Shown here in pieces: positions 14,591 through 22,574 of a stretch of 41,198 bases of DNA. This DNA comes from Streptomyces atriruber (GTDB taxonomy: Bacteria > Actinomycetota > Actinomycetes > Streptomycetales > Streptomycetaceae). The notes beneath the pieces were generated by a model, which saw only the letters and a program-made list of their open reading frames with translations, was not told the origin of the DNA and ran no database searches. Position 1 is the first letter of the stretch. The number at the start of each line of letters is the position of its first letter. The position numbers and the translations under genes were made by a program. Location: assembly GCF_001418325.1 (NCBI RefSeq), contig NZ_LIPN01000096.1, positions 278 through 41,475 of the forward strand, in the 5' to 3' direction.

Positions 14591-15979
14591 ATGAAGGCCC
14601 ACGACGGGATGTACATCGACGGCGCCTGGCGGCCGGCTGCGGGCACCGACACCATCACGGTCCTGAACCCGGCCGACGAGCGGCCCGTCGGCCAGGTCCC
14701 GGCCGGTACCGCGGAGGACGTCGACACCGCGGTCCGCGCCGCCCGCGCCGCACTGCCCGGCTGGGCCGCCACCCCGCCCGCCGACCGCGCCGCCCTCATC
14801 GGCGCGGTCCGCGACCGCCTCGTCGCCCGCAAGGACGAGGTCGCCGAGACCGTCACCGCCGAGCTGGGGGCGCCGCTGCCCTTCTCCCAGGCCGTGCACG
14901 CGGGGGTGCCGATCCTGGTCTCCGGCTCGTACGCCGAGCTCGCGGCGACCCACCCCTTCCAGGAGAAGGTGGGGAACTCGACCGTGTATCTGGAGCCGGT
15001 CGGTGTGGTCGGCGCGATCACCCCCTGGAACTACCCCCTCCACCAGATCGTCAACAAGGTGGCCCCCGCGCTCGCCGCGGGCTGCACGGTCGTCCTCAAG
15101 CCCGCCGAGGACACCCCCCTCACCGCCCAGCTCTTCGCCGAGGCCGTGCACGAAGCGGGCGTGCCCGCGGGCGTGTTCAACCTCGTCACCGGCCTCGGCC
15201 CGGTCGCGGGGCAGGCCCTCGCCGAGCACGAGGGCGTCGACCTCGTCTCGTTCACGGGCTCGACGGCGGTCGGCAAGCAGATCGGCGCCACCGCGGGCGC
15301 GGCCGTCAAGCGCGTCGCCCTGGAGCTCGGCGGCAAGTCCGCCAACGTCATCCTGCCGAGCGCCGACCTCGCCAAGGCCGTCAACGTGGGCGTGGCCAAC
15401 GTCATGTCCAACTCCGGCCAGACGTGCAGCGCCTGGACCCGCATGCTGGTGCACACCGACCGGTACGACGAGGCGGTGGAGCTCGCCGCGGCCGCGGCCG
15501 CCAAGTACGGCGACCGCATCGGCCCCGTCGTCAACGCCAAGCAGCAGGCGCGCGTGCGCGGCTACATCGAGAAGGGCGTCGAGGAGGGCGCCCGGATCGT
15601 GGCGGGCGGTGCCGAACCGCCCAAGGACAAGGGCTACTACGTCCAGCCCACGGTCTTCGCGGACGTCACCCCCGAGATGACCATCGCCCAGGAGGAGATC
15701 TTCGGCCCGGTGGTCTCGATCATCCGGTACGAGGACGAGGACGACGCCCTGCGCATCGCCAACGGCACCGTGTACGGGCTCGCGGGCGCGGTGTGGGCGG
15801 CCGACGACGCGGAGGCGGTGGCGTTCGCCCGCCGGATGGACACCGGCCAGGTCGACATCAACGGCGGCAGCTTCAACCCGCTCGCCCCCTTCGGAGGCTA
15901 CAAGCAGTCGGGCGTCGGCCGCGAACTGGGTGCGCACGGCCTGACCGAGTACCTCCAGACCAAGTCCCTGCAGTTCTGA
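14591..15979 (+). CDS. Aldehyde dehydrogenase (NAD(P)+), ALDH superfamily
   Basis: This 462-aa enzyme oxidises an aldehyde to the carboxylic acid. All family landmarks are present: N147 (TPWNYP), K170 in LKPAEDTPLT, the FTGSTAVGK nucleotide-binding turn at 221-229, general base E245 (LELGGKSANV), nucleophile C279 (NSGQTCSAWTR), and the EEIFGPVVSII motif. GGAGGA precedes the ATG by a few bases. An alcohol dehydrogenase gene follows 87 bp on, so together they would carry an alcohol through the aldehyde to an acid. The palindromic site at 14542-14560, shared with an acyl-CoA dehydrogenase promoter, implies TetR control and a link to fatty-acyl or branched-acid metabolism. The substrate is unknown. 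Confidence 0.94.
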   Translation: MKAHDGMYIDGAWRPAAGTDTITVLNPADERPVGQVPAGTAEDVDTAVRAARAALPGWAATPPADRAALIGAVRDRLVARKDEVAETVTAELGAPLPFSQAVHAGVPILVSGSYAELAATHPFQEKVGNSTVYLEPVGVVGAITPWNYPLHQIVNKVAPALAAGCTVVLKPAEDTPLTAQLFAEAVHEAGVPAGVFNLVTGLGPVAGQALAEHEGVDLVSFTGSTAVGKQIGATAGAAVKRVALELGGKSANVILPSADLAKAVNVGVANVMSNSGQTCSAWTRMLVHTDRYDEAVELAAAAAAKYGDRIGPVVNAKQQARVRGYIEKGVEEGARIVAGGAEPPKDKGYYVQPTVFADVTPEMTIAQEEIFGPVVSIIRYEDEDDALRIANGTVYGLAGAVWAADDAEAVAFARRMDTGQVDINGGSFNPLAPFGGYKQSGVGRELGAHGLTEYLQTKSLQF

Positions 15980-15980
15980 C

Positions 15981-16040
15981 CCGCTCGACCCAGTCCTGAT
16001 CCGCTCGACGCCGTCCCGAACCGCTCGACGCCGTCCGTGC
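15981..16040. repeat. Three tandem 20-bp repeats between the two dehydrogenase genes
   Basis: Three consecutive 20-bp units start at 15981, 16001 and 16021, each beginning CCGCTCGAC and continuing C/G-C-A/C-GTCC; the second and third are nearly identical. They occupy the spacer directly after the aldehyde dehydrogenase stop. No hairpin is strong enough to call a terminator. They probably arose by slippage duplication. Confidence 0.7.
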
Positions 16041-16066
16041 GGTTCCGACCCAAGGAGTACGTGAAC

Positions 16067-17146
16067 GTGGTCCGCGCCGCCATCCTGCCCGCCGTCGGCT
16101 CCCCGCTGGAGATCGCCGAGATAGACCTGCCGGAGCCGGGCCCCGGCCAGGTGCGGGTGCGCCTCGCAGCCGCCGGGGTCTGCCACTCCGACCTGTCCCT
16201 GTCCAACGGCACGATGCGGGTGCCGGTGCCCGCCGTCCTCGGCCACGAGGGAGCGGGCACCGTGGTCTCCGTCGGCGAGGGCGTCACGCATGTCGCGCCC
16301 GGCGACGGGGCCGTCCTGAACTGGGCACCGTCCTGCGGCAGCTGTCACGCCTGCGCGATCGGCGAGGTGTGGCTCTGCGGCAACGCCCTCGCGGGCGCCG
16401 CGGACGTCTACGCCCGGCGCCCCGACGGCAGCGACCTCCACCCGGGCCTGAACGTCGCCGCGTTCGCCGAGGAGACGGTGGTCGCCGCCAACTGCGTCCT
16501 GCCGGTGCCGGACGGCGTCCCGCTCGCCGACGCGGCGCTGCTCGGCTGCGCCGTCCTGACCGGGTACGGCGCCGTGCACCACTCGGCGCGGGTCCGCGAG
16601 GGCGAGAGCGTCGCGGTCCTCGGCGTCGGCGGGGTGGGTCTCGCCACGCTGCAGGCGGCCAGGATCGCGGGCGCCGGACGGATCGTCGCCGTCGACGTCT
16701 CCCCGGAGAAGGAGGAGTTGGCCCGCTCGGCCGGCGCCACGGACTACGTGGTGGCCTCGGAGACGACGGCCCGCGACATCCGCAAGCTCACCGGCGGGCA
16801 GGGCGTGGACGTGGCGGTGGAGTGCGTGGGCCGCGCGGTGACGATCCGTACGGCCTGGGAGTCGACGCGGCGCGGCGGACGCACCACGGTCGTCGGCATC
16901 GGCGGCAAGGACCAGCAGGTCACCTTCAACGCCCTGGAGCTCTTCCACTGGGGCAGGACGCTGTCCGGCTGTGTGTACGGCAACTGCGATCCGGCGGTCG
17001 ATCTGCCGGTCCTCGCCGACCACATCCGGGCGGGGCGCCTGGACCTGGGCGTCCTGGTGACCGACCGGATCGGGCTCGACGGCATTCCGGCGGCCTTCGA
17101 GAACATGATCGCGGGCAAGGGCGGCCGGGCACTGGTCGTCTTCTGA
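16067..17146 (+). CDS. Zinc-dependent alcohol dehydrogenase (MDR family)
   Basis: This 359-aa medium-chain dehydrogenase oxidises an alcohol with NAD(P)+. Numbered from GTG 16067 (VVRAAILPAV), the catalytic zinc ligands are C39 (GVCHSD), H60 with E61 (GHEGAG) and C162 (LLGCAVLTGYG). The structural zinc lobe is complete: C90, C93, C96 and C104. The cofactor fold is VLGVGGVGLATLQAARI. This start is preferred because AAGGAG at 16052-16057 is nine bases upstream; GTG 16061 is too close. It lies downstream of the aldehyde dehydrogenase on the same strand and probably shares its promoter and operator. The GNCDPAVDLPVL end region is as in class III-like bacterial enzymes, but a formaldehyde or mycothiol role is not shown. 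Confidence 0.93.
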   Translation: MVRAAILPAVGSPLEIAEIDLPEPGPGQVRVRLAAAGVCHSDLSLSNGTMRVPVPAVLGHEGAGTVVSVGEGVTHVAPGDGAVLNWAPSCGSCHACAIGEVWLCGNALAGAADVYARRPDGSDLHPGLNVAAFAEETVVAANCVLPVPDGVPLADAALLGCAVLTGYGAVHHSARVREGESVAVLGVGGVGLATLQAARIAGAGRIVAVDVSPEKEELARSAGATDYVVASETTARDIRKLTGGQGVDVAVECVGRAVTIRTAWESTRRGGRTTVVGIGGKDQQVTFNALELFHWGRTLSGCVYGNCDPAVDLPVLADHIRAGRLDLGVLVTDRIGLDGIPAAFENMIAGKGGRALVVF

Positions 17147-17189
17147 CCGGTCCCGTCTCCGCTCGGTCCCCGGCGGCTCCCCTTCGGGG

Positions 17190-18242
17190 TCAGTCCCCGT
17201 CGCCCGAACCGGTCAGCCGCGGAAAGGACTTGGCCCCGGCCAGGAACACGAACGTGGTCAGGACGAACGGCCAGGTGAAGGCGTGGCCGCCGGACGGTGC
17301 GAAGAGCGCCGACACGGCGGGCCCGAGCGCCGTCGCGGCGGCGGCCCCCACGAGTGCGTACGTGAGGGTCGCCGCCCGGGCCGGCAGGAAGACGCCGCAC
17401 AGGGCGAGCGCCACGAGCACGGCGTTGTAGCCCATCGTGCCGTCGGCGATCCGCGCCGCGGGCGCGCCGAGACCCCACGCGGTCGCGACGCCCACGGCGT
17501 TGCCGAGGCATGCGACGGCCGCCGTGCGGGGCCCCGCGACGAGGAGGCCGAGCAGCAGCAGGGCGCCCACGTACCACTGCGGCATGAAGAAGATCTGGGC
17601 GAAGCCCGCGAGGAACCCCCGTGCGAGCTCGGCCGGTTCGACGGCCGTCGTGCCCGACGCGGGCAGGGGGAGCGCGGCCGGCCCCTGCCCGGTGTGCCAG
17701 AGCCGTCCGAAGCCGGGCGCGGCGATGGTCACCGCGGTGGCGAGCAGACAGTACGGCAGGGTGAGCGAGGGCAGGCCCCAGACACCGAGCAGCCGGACCA
17801 CGGCCGCCGTCACGACCGTGACGACCACACAGCCCGCGACCGCGAGCAGCGCCGTCGACACCTGCTCCGCGCCCAGGAAGACCGCGAAACAGAGCGCCGT
17901 CAGACAGGCGTTGAAGCCCTCCAGGCCGGTCGAGACCCGCTCGTGGTCCACGCCGAGGAGCCGTGCCGTGGCCGTGCCCACGGCGGTGCCGAGAAGCCCA
18001 TAGATCCCGTACTCCCAGCCCGCCGCGAAGAGCGCCGCGCTGAAGAGGAGGCCCGTGACGGCGTTCGGCAGGAAGGTGACCTGGGCCTGACCGCGCAGTA
18101 CCTGCGCCGCGAAGAGCCGGACGCGGGGCGGCCCGACTGCCCGCTCTCCGCGCCCTGTTGACCCCTCTGGGCCGCCGGTCCTCGAACCCTCCGGTTCTCC
18201 GGTCGAGCCCCCGGCGTCCAGCGCATCCATTGCGTGCCCCAC
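17190..18242 (-). CDS. Urea transporter (UT family)
   Basis: This roughly 350-aa membrane protein conducts urea through a channel-like pore. It shows the internal twofold repeat of UT proteins: GLEGFNACLTALCFAVFL in the first half matches DGTMGYNAVLVALALCGVFL in the second. Each is followed by hydrophobic helices and a LPSLTLPYCLLAT-type selectivity region. About 10 hydrophobic segments are seen. The N-terminal 40 residues are Gly/Ser/Glu-rich and probably cytosolic. Start GTG 18242 has GGGAG five bases upstream; GTG 18248 and ATG 18230 are alternatives. No urease or nitrogen regulator genes are adjacent. It converges with the alcohol dehydrogenase gene. Confidence 0.88.
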   Translation of the reverse strand: MGHAMDALDAGGSTGEPEGSRTGGPEGSTGRGERAVGPPRVRLFAAQVLRGQAQVTFLPNAVTGLLFSAALFAAGWEYGIYGLLGTAVGTATARLLGVDHERVSTGLEGFNACLTALCFAVFLGAEQVSTALLAVAGCVVVTVVTAAVVRLLGVWGLPSLTLPYCLLATAVTIAAPGFGRLWHTGQGPAALPLPASGTTAVEPAELARGFLAGFAQIFFMPQWYVGALLLLGLLVAGPRTAAVACLGNAVGVATAWGLGAPAARIADGTMGYNAVLVALALCGVFLPARAATLTYALVGAAAATALGPAVSALFAPSGGHAFTWPFVLTTFVFLAGAKSFPRLTGSGDGD

Positions 18243-18297
18243 GGCCACTCCCGCGTTACGTCCCTGTTTCGTCCGGCAGGACGGATGCAGACTACAT

Positions 18298-18888
18298 CTA
18301 CCGAACCGCCTCGAACCACGTCATCAGGACGTCGTTGTCGAACGACTCGCGGGCCGTCACGCGGAACCGCGTGGGGTCGAACTGCCCGTCGAAGACGGGG
18401 ATTCCGGCCCCCGCGACCACGGGGTAGCTCTTGACGATCAGCTCGTCGAGCTCGGGCAGCAGCGCGGCCGCGACCCGGCCGCCGCCGCACAGCCAGATGT
18501 CCTGCCCCTGCTGCCGCTTGAGGTCGCGGACCAGCGCGAGCGGGTCACCGGCCGCCACGGTCACCGCCGGGTCCGGGGCGGTGCCGAGCGAGTTCGACAG
18601 TACGAACTGACGCAGGTGCGCGTACGGGCTCGGGGTGCCGTGGGCCAGTGCCTGGCGGTAGGTGTTGTGGCCCATCAGGACCGTGTCGAAGCGCGCATTG
18701 GCGGCGTCCGCCAGGCCGACGTGCGGGCGCAGGGCGGTGGGCACGGTCTCGGGGAAGCGGGCGTTGACCCGGGCGGCGTACTCCGCGGCCCGGTCCGCGT
18801 CGCCGACGGGGTAGAAGTCGTACTCGCCCTTCGGGCCCGCGATGTATCCGTCGACGGAGGCGCCGATGTAGTACACGAGCTTGCGCAT
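18298..18888 (-). CDS. Dihydrofolate reductase/RibD C-terminal-like family protein
   Basis: This 196-aa protein has the DHFR-like fold of the RibD C-terminal family. It starts with MRKLVYYIGASVDGYIAGPKG, contains VLMGHNTYRQAL and a nucleotide-binding DIWLCGGGRVAAALL, and ends with an I-PVFDGQFDPTRFRV pattern. Such stand-alone proteins are NADPH-dependent reductases of unknown substrate and need not act on folate or riboflavin. An AGGGGGA Shine-Dalgarno precedes the ATG. It diverges from a TetR gene, and spaced GTAGT repeats fill the gap, so it is probably the target of that regulator. Confidence 0.88.
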   Translation of the reverse strand: MRKLVYYIGASVDGYIAGPKGEYDFYPVGDADRAAEYAARVNARFPETVPTALRPHVGLADAANARFDTVLMGHNTYRQALAHGTPSPYAHLRQFVLSNSLGTAPDPAVTVAAGDPLALVRDLKRQQGQDIWLCGGGRVAAALLPELDELIVKSYPVVAGAGIPVFDGQFDPTRFRVTARESFDNDVLMTWFEAVR

Positions 18889-18901
18889 CTGGTAACTCCC
18901 C

Positions 18902-18943
18902 CTGTAGTACTCTTGCTGTAGTGGTCGAAACGTAGTACTTCAG
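18902..18943. promoter_or_regulatory. Operator-like repeats between the reductase and tetR genes
   Basis: GTAGT recurs at 18904, 18918 and 18932, spaced exactly 14 bp. The outer two are GTAGTACT and the middle one is GTAGTGGT. Read as dyads, CTGTAGTACT at 18902-18911 and AGTACTTCAG at 18934-18943 form an inverted repeat with one mismatch. The block fills most of the 69-bp gap between divergent starts, as expected for a TetR operator that controls both genes. Confidence 0.6.
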
Positions 18944-18957
18944 ATGGAGTGGTGTCA

Positions 18958-19533
18958 ATGGTGCGCAGGAATGACGGTCGGCGGGCGGCCCTGGTCGACG
19001 CCGCCATCGAGGTGCTGGCCAGGGAGGGCGCCCGCGGGCTGACCTTCCGGGCGGTGGACACCGAGGCGGGGGTGCCGACCGGTACGGCGTCCAACTACTT
19101 CGGCAACCGCGACGACCTGCTCACCCAGGCGGGCGCCCGGGTCTACGAACGCCTGACGCCCGACGCGGCGGAGGTCGAGCGGCAGCGCTCGGCCAAGCCG
19201 GACAAGGAGACGTACGTCCAGCTGATGCGCGAGGTCGTCGGCCGCGTCAGCGGTTTCCGTACGGGCTATCTGGCGCTGCTCGAACTGCGCCTGGAGGCCA
19301 CCCGGCGCCCGGAGTTGCGCGCCGTCCTCACCGAGCGCGTCCGCGCCGACCTGGCGGCCAACCTCTCGTACCACGAGGCCTCGGGGCTGCCCGGCGACGC
19401 CACGGCCGTCAAGCTGCTGTACCTGGCCTTCAACTGGCTCATCGTCGAACAGCTCACCCTGCCCGACTTCCTCTCGGACGCCGAGCGCGACGCCCTCGTC
19501 GCGGCCGCGGTGGAGCGCATCGTCACGGAGTGA
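18958..19533 (+). CDS. TetR family transcriptional regulator
   Basis: This 191-aa regulator has a helix-turn-helix at about residues 8-55 (RAALVDAAIEVLAREGARGLTFRAVDTEAGVPTGTASNYFGNRDDLL). A C-terminal domain of a common actinobacterial type follows (TYVQLMREVVGRVSGFRTGYLALLELRLEATRRPELR). Start ATG 18958 is chosen because GGAG lies eight bases upstream; a GTG nine bases earlier is too close. It is divergent from the DHFR-like reductase, which it likely represses together with itself through the repeats at 18902-18943. Confidence 0.92.
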   Translation: MVRRNDGRRAALVDAAIEVLAREGARGLTFRAVDTEAGVPTGTASNYFGNRDDLLTQAGARVYERLTPDAAEVERQRSAKPDKETYVQLMREVVGRVSGFRTGYLALLELRLEATRRPELRAVLTERVRADLAANLSYHEASGLPGDATAVKLLYLAFNWLIVEQLTLPDFLSDAERDALVAAAVERIVTE

Positions 19534-19538
19534 GCGGG

Positions 19539-19550
19539 CCGGGCGCCCGG
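19539..19550. terminator. Perfect palindrome between convergent genes
   Basis: CCGGGCGCCCGG is a 12-bp perfect palindrome filling the 17-bp gap between the tetR stop (19533) and the convergent ArsR-like stop (19551). It could form a short GC hairpin from either strand, but no U-tract follows, so termination is only suggested by position. Confidence 0.3.
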
Positions 19551-20267
19551 TCAGAAGGCGTCGATGCCAAGGTGCGCGGCGAACGCCCGCGCCCCGGCCG
19601 GTGTGACCCGTACGGCGCGCCCCGAGCCGATCCGCTCGCACCAGCCCGCGGCCAGCGCGTGCCCGCACAGCGCCGCCCCCGCGACCCCGGCGAGGTGCGG
19701 CCTGCGCTCGGTCCGGTCCACGCAGGACCGGGCCAGCGGCCGCCGTCCGCCGCGCGCGAGCTCGATCCCCAACTCCCCGAACCAGGCCACCCCTTGGTCG
19801 GTCAGGGCGAATCCGGTGTCCTGCCGCAGCAGCCCCCGCTCCGTCATCGCCCCGGTGACCGTGATCCCGAGCCGCCCCGCCAAGTGGTCGTAGCAGGTGC
19901 GGCCCCGTGCCATCGCGCCCGCGGCGCCGGCCTCGCGCAGCGTGCGCGGCCGCACCGGGGCCCCGGGTGCCGCGTGGGCGGCGAGGTCCTCGACGAGCTG
20001 GGCGGCCCGCGCGTCGGTCAGTCTCACGTACCGGTGCCTGCCCTGGCGGGCCTCGGTGAGCAGGCCGCCCGCGACCAGACGGTCCAGGTGCTCACTGACG
20101 GTCGAGGGCGCGACGCCCGCGTGCCGGGCCAGCTCACCGGCCGTCCAGGCCCGCCCGTCGAGCAGTGCGAGCAGGCAGGCCGCCCGCGTCTCGTCGGCGA
20201 ACAGCCCGGCCAGCGAGGCGAGGGCGGGGGTGAGGGGGTCGGCGTTCTTCGTGGGGCCCGGCTTCAT
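19551..20267 (-). CDS. ArsR-type winged-helix regulator with extended C-terminal domain
   Basis: This 238-aa protein has an ArsR-like winged helix at about residues 15-85 (LAGLFADETRAACLLALLDGRAWTAGELARHAGVAPSTVSEHLDRLVAGGLLTEARQGRHRYVRL). A C-terminal module contains GRTCYDHLAGRLG near residue 123 and a second winged-helix-like part (GLLRQDTGFALTDQGVAWF). Cysteines are present in the C-terminal half (RSCVDRTERRPHLAG, AALCGHALAAGWCERIG), but no classical ArsR metal site is evident. GGAGG stands immediately before the ATG. This architecture is common in Streptomyces; the target is unknown. The neighbouring TetR gene at 20335-20982 runs in the same direction upstream. Confidence 0.85.
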   Translation of the reverse strand: MKPGPTKNADPLTPALASLAGLFADETRAACLLALLDGRAWTAGELARHAGVAPSTVSEHLDRLVAGGLLTEARQGRHRYVRLTDARAAQLVEDLAAHAAPGAPVRPRTLREAGAAGAMARGRTCYDHLAGRLGITVTGAMTERGLLRQDTGFALTDQGVAWFGELGIELARGGRRPLARSCVDRTERRPHLAGVAGAALCGHALAAGWCERIGSGRAVRVTPAGARAFAAHLGIDAF

Positions 20268-20334
20268 GCCTCCAGGATGGGGCAGGAACGGTTCGGCGCG
20301 GGCCGAACCGTCGGGGCCCTCGGGGGCCGGACCG

Positions 20335-20982
20335 TCAGGTGCGAGCCGTCACCTGTTCGTACTGCAGCGCGAGACCGTCGAGCAGCGCCTGCAGGCCCGT
20401 CTCGAAGGCGCGCTCGTCGATGACCTGTTGCCGGTCGGCGAGCAGATGGGCCTGGCCGAGGTGGGGATAGTCGGCGGGGTCGTACGCGGCCTCGTCGTCC
20501 ACGAAGCCCCCGGCGAACGAGCCGAGCGCGGAGCCCATGATGAAGTACCGCATCAGCGCGCCGATCGACGTGGCCTGCGCGGCGGGCCAGCCCGCGTCGA
20601 CCATCGCCCCGAACACCGCGTCCGCGAGTCGCAGTCCGGCCGGTCTGCGCCCGGGGCCGCTCGCGAGCACCGGCACGATGTTCGGGTGCAGGGTGAGGGC
20701 CGCCCGGTAGGAGACCGCCCAGTCGTGCAGCGCCGTACGCCAGTCCCGCGGGTCGGCCGCCTCGAACATCGACAGGTCGACCTGGGCGCTCACCGAGTCC
20801 GCGACGGCCTCGAGGATCTGGTCCTTGGTGCGGAAGTGGTTGTAGAGGGAGGGTCCGCTGACGCCGAGCTCGGCGGCGAGGCGGCGGGTGGAGACGGCCG
20901 CGAGGCCCTCGGAGTCCACGAGCGCGCGCGCCGTCCCGACGATGCGTTCTCGGCTGAGGAGGGGCTTGCGCGGTCGGGCCAT
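20335..20982 (-). CDS. TetR family regulator, probable controller of acyl-CoA and aldehyde dehydrogenase genes
   Basis: This 215-aa regulator starts MARPRKPLLSRERIVGTAR. The DNA-binding domain spans about residues 8-55 (LAAVSTRRLAAELGVSGPSLYNHFRTKDQIL), and the C-terminal domain resembles the TetR_C_11-like group (LHDWAVSYRAALTLHPNIVPVLASGPG). ATG 20982 has no Shine-Dalgarno, so a leaderless message is likely; ATG 20991 is an alternative. It diverges from an acyl-CoA dehydrogenase gene over 84 bp containing the 19-bp palindrome at 21009-21027. A close copy of that palindrome lies before the aldehyde dehydrogenase gene at 14591, which suggests a small regulon. Confidence 0.92.
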   Translation of the reverse strand: MARPRKPLLSRERIVGTARALVDSEGLAAVSTRRLAAELGVSGPSLYNHFRTKDQILEAVADSVSAQVDLSMFEAADPRDWRTALHDWAVSYRAALTLHPNIVPVLASGPGRRPAGLRLADAVFGAMVDAGWPAAQATSIGALMRYFIMGSALGSFAGGFVDDEAAYDPADYPHLGQAHLLADRQQVIDERAFETGLQALLDGLALQYEQVTART

Positions 20983-21008
20983 GCGGCACATAGTAGGGCT
21001 GCCGCAAC

Positions 21009-21027
21009 AAACTAGCAGTGCTAATTT
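21009..21027. promoter_or_regulatory. 19-bp palindromic operator between tetR and acyl-CoA dehydrogenase (site B)
   Basis: AAACTAGCAGTGCTAATTT has 8-bp arms with one mismatch around AGT. It overlaps a TAAAAT sequence at 21027-21032 that may be the -10 box of the acyl-CoA dehydrogenase promoter. It matches the site at 14542-14560 in 16 of 19 positions. Location in the divergent gap makes the TetR at 20335-20982 the likely binder. Confidence 0.7.
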
Positions 21028-21066
21028 AAAATCAGACGTCACGTTCCGACCGGAGAGGTGCCCACG

Positions 21067-22218
21067 ATGAACCTGGAGCTCAGCGACGAGCAGGCCGCCG
21101 TCCGGGAGCTGGCCGAGGACTTCGTCGCGCGTGAGATCGCTCCGCACGTCGTCGAGTGGGACCGCGCCGAGAGCGTCGACCGCGGCCTCGTGAAGAAGCT
21201 CGGCGAGGTCGGCTTCCTGGGGCTCACCATCGACGAGGAGTACGGCGGATCGGGCGGCGACCACCTCGCGTACTGCCTGGTGACCGAGGAGCTCGGGCGC
21301 GGGGACTCCTCCGTGCGCGGCATCGTCTCCGTCTCGCTCGGCCTGGTCGCCAAGACCATCGCGCACTGGGGCGACGAGGAGCAGAAGCGGCGGTGGCTGC
21401 CGGGGCTCACCTCGGGCGAGCTCGTCGGCTGCTTCGGGCTCACCGAGCCGGGGACGGGCTCCGACGCGGGCAGCCTCACCACCAGGGCCGTGCGCGACGG
21501 CGGTGACTACGTCATCAACGGCACCAAGATGTTCATCACGAACGGCACGTGGGCCGACGTCGTGCTCCTCTTCGCCCGCACCGGAGACGCCCCGGGCCAC
21601 AAGGGCGTGTCCGCCTTCCTGGTTCCCACCGACACCCCCGGCCTCACCCGCCGCACCCTGCACGGCAAGCTCGGCCTGCGCGGCCAGGCCACCGCCGAAC
21701 TCGTCCTGGAGGACGTGCGCGTCCCGGTGTCGGCCATGATGGCGCCCGAGGGCAAGGGCTTCTCGGTCGCCATGTCGGCCCTGGCGAAGGGGCGCATGTC
21801 GGTGGCGGCGGGCTGCGTCGGCATCGCGCAGGCCGCCCTGGACGCCGCGGTGCGGTACGCCACCGAGCGCGAGCAGTTCGGGAAGACCATCGCCCACCAC
21901 CAGCTGGTGCAGGAGCTGATCAGCGACATCGCGGTCGACGTGGACGCGGCGCGCCTGCTGACCTGGCGGGTCGCCGACCTCATCGACCGGGGGCAGCCCT
22001 TCGCCACGGAGTCCTCCAAGGCCAAGCTGTTCGCCTCCGAGGCCGCCGTGCGCGCCGCCAACAACGCCCTGCAGGTCTTCGGCGGTTACGGCTACATCGA
22101 CGAGTACCCGGCGGGCAAGCTGCTGCGCGACGCCCGCGTGATGACCCTCTACGAAGGCACCAGTCAGATACAGAAGCTCGTCATCGGCCGTGCGCTGACG
22201 GGAGTTTCGGCCTTCTGA
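21067..22218 (+). CDS. Acyl-CoA dehydrogenase
   Basis: This 383-aa flavoenzyme catalyses alpha,beta-dehydrogenation of an acyl-CoA, the first beta-oxidation step or a branched-chain variant. Landmarks are the N-terminal LSDEQAAVRELAEDFV, the FAD/substrate motif CFGLTEPGTGSDAGSL, the ERxQFG-type segment TEREQFGKTIAHHQLVQ, the FGGYGYIDEYPAGKLLRDAR loop, and catalytic E363 in LYEGTSQIQKLVIGRAL. Start ATG 21067 is eight bases after GGAGAGG; an upstream GTG (21058) overlaps the ribosome site. It is divergent from the TetR gene and presumably repressed by it through site B. Chain-length specificity cannot be read. Confidence 0.95.
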   Translation: MNLELSDEQAAVRELAEDFVAREIAPHVVEWDRAESVDRGLVKKLGEVGFLGLTIDEEYGGSGGDHLAYCLVTEELGRGDSSVRGIVSVSLGLVAKTIAHWGDEEQKRRWLPGLTSGELVGCFGLTEPGTGSDAGSLTTRAVRDGGDYVINGTKMFITNGTWADVVLLFARTGDAPGHKGVSAFLVPTDTPGLTRRTLHGKLGLRGQATAELVLEDVRVPVSAMMAPEGKGFSVAMSALAKGRMSVAAGCVGIAQAALDAAVRYATEREQFGKTIAHHQLVQELISDIAVDVDAARLLTWRVADLIDRGQPFATESSKAKLFASEAAVRAANNALQVFGGYGYIDEYPAGKLLRDARVMTLYEGTSQIQKLVIGRALTGVSAF

Positions 22219-22278
22219 GTACCCACCTGAGTACGTGAGCGGATACGGCGCCGAAGGGGCCTCGCCGAAGCTGTGTCC

Positions 22279-22566
22279 ATGACTGAGCCGCCCGTCAAGC
22301 AGCAGACCACCAACGCCTTCTACGGCCAGGCCGTGGCCTCCTTCGCCGTCTCCATCGCCGCCGTCGCCATCGGCATCGGCTATCTGGACGCCTCGGCCTG
22401 GGTGCGGGGCTTCCTCGCCATCGCCGTGCTCTATCTGACGACCTCCGCGTTCACCCTCGCCAAGGTGATCAGGGACCGGCAGGAGGTGGTGCAGATCGTG
22501 AGCCGCGTCGACCAGGCCCGCGTCGACCGGCTGCTCACCGAGCACGACCCGTTCGCCAAGCCCTGA
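22279..22566 (+). CDS. YiaA/YiaB family small inner-membrane protein
   Basis: This 95-aa protein has two closely spaced hydrophobic segments, about residues 19-37 (AVASFAVSIAAVAIGIGYL) and 45-62 (FLAIAVLYLTTSAFTLAK), followed by VIRDRQEVVQIVSRVDQAR. The layout and the late S-FTL-K-IRDRQE wording fit the YiaAB two-helix domain. Function is unknown. Start ATG 22279 is preferred to GTG 22273 six bases earlier. It stands alone between the acyl-CoA dehydrogenase and a TetR gene. Confidence 0.82.
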   Translation: MTEPPVKQQTTNAFYGQAVASFAVSIAAVAIGIGYLDASAWVRGFLAIAVLYLTTSAFTLAKVIRDRQEVVQIVSRVDQARVDRLLTEHDPFAKP

Positions 22567-22574
22567 CCGGAGCG

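Noticed and set aside
15981..16040. CRISPR array
   Set aside because: The repeats are 20 bp, tandem without spacers, and only three; no cas genes are nearby.
17176..17190. Terminator hairpin CCCC-TTC-GGGG between the alcohol dehydrogenase and urea transporter genes
   Set aside because: The stem is only four base pairs with no T-run; too weak to call.
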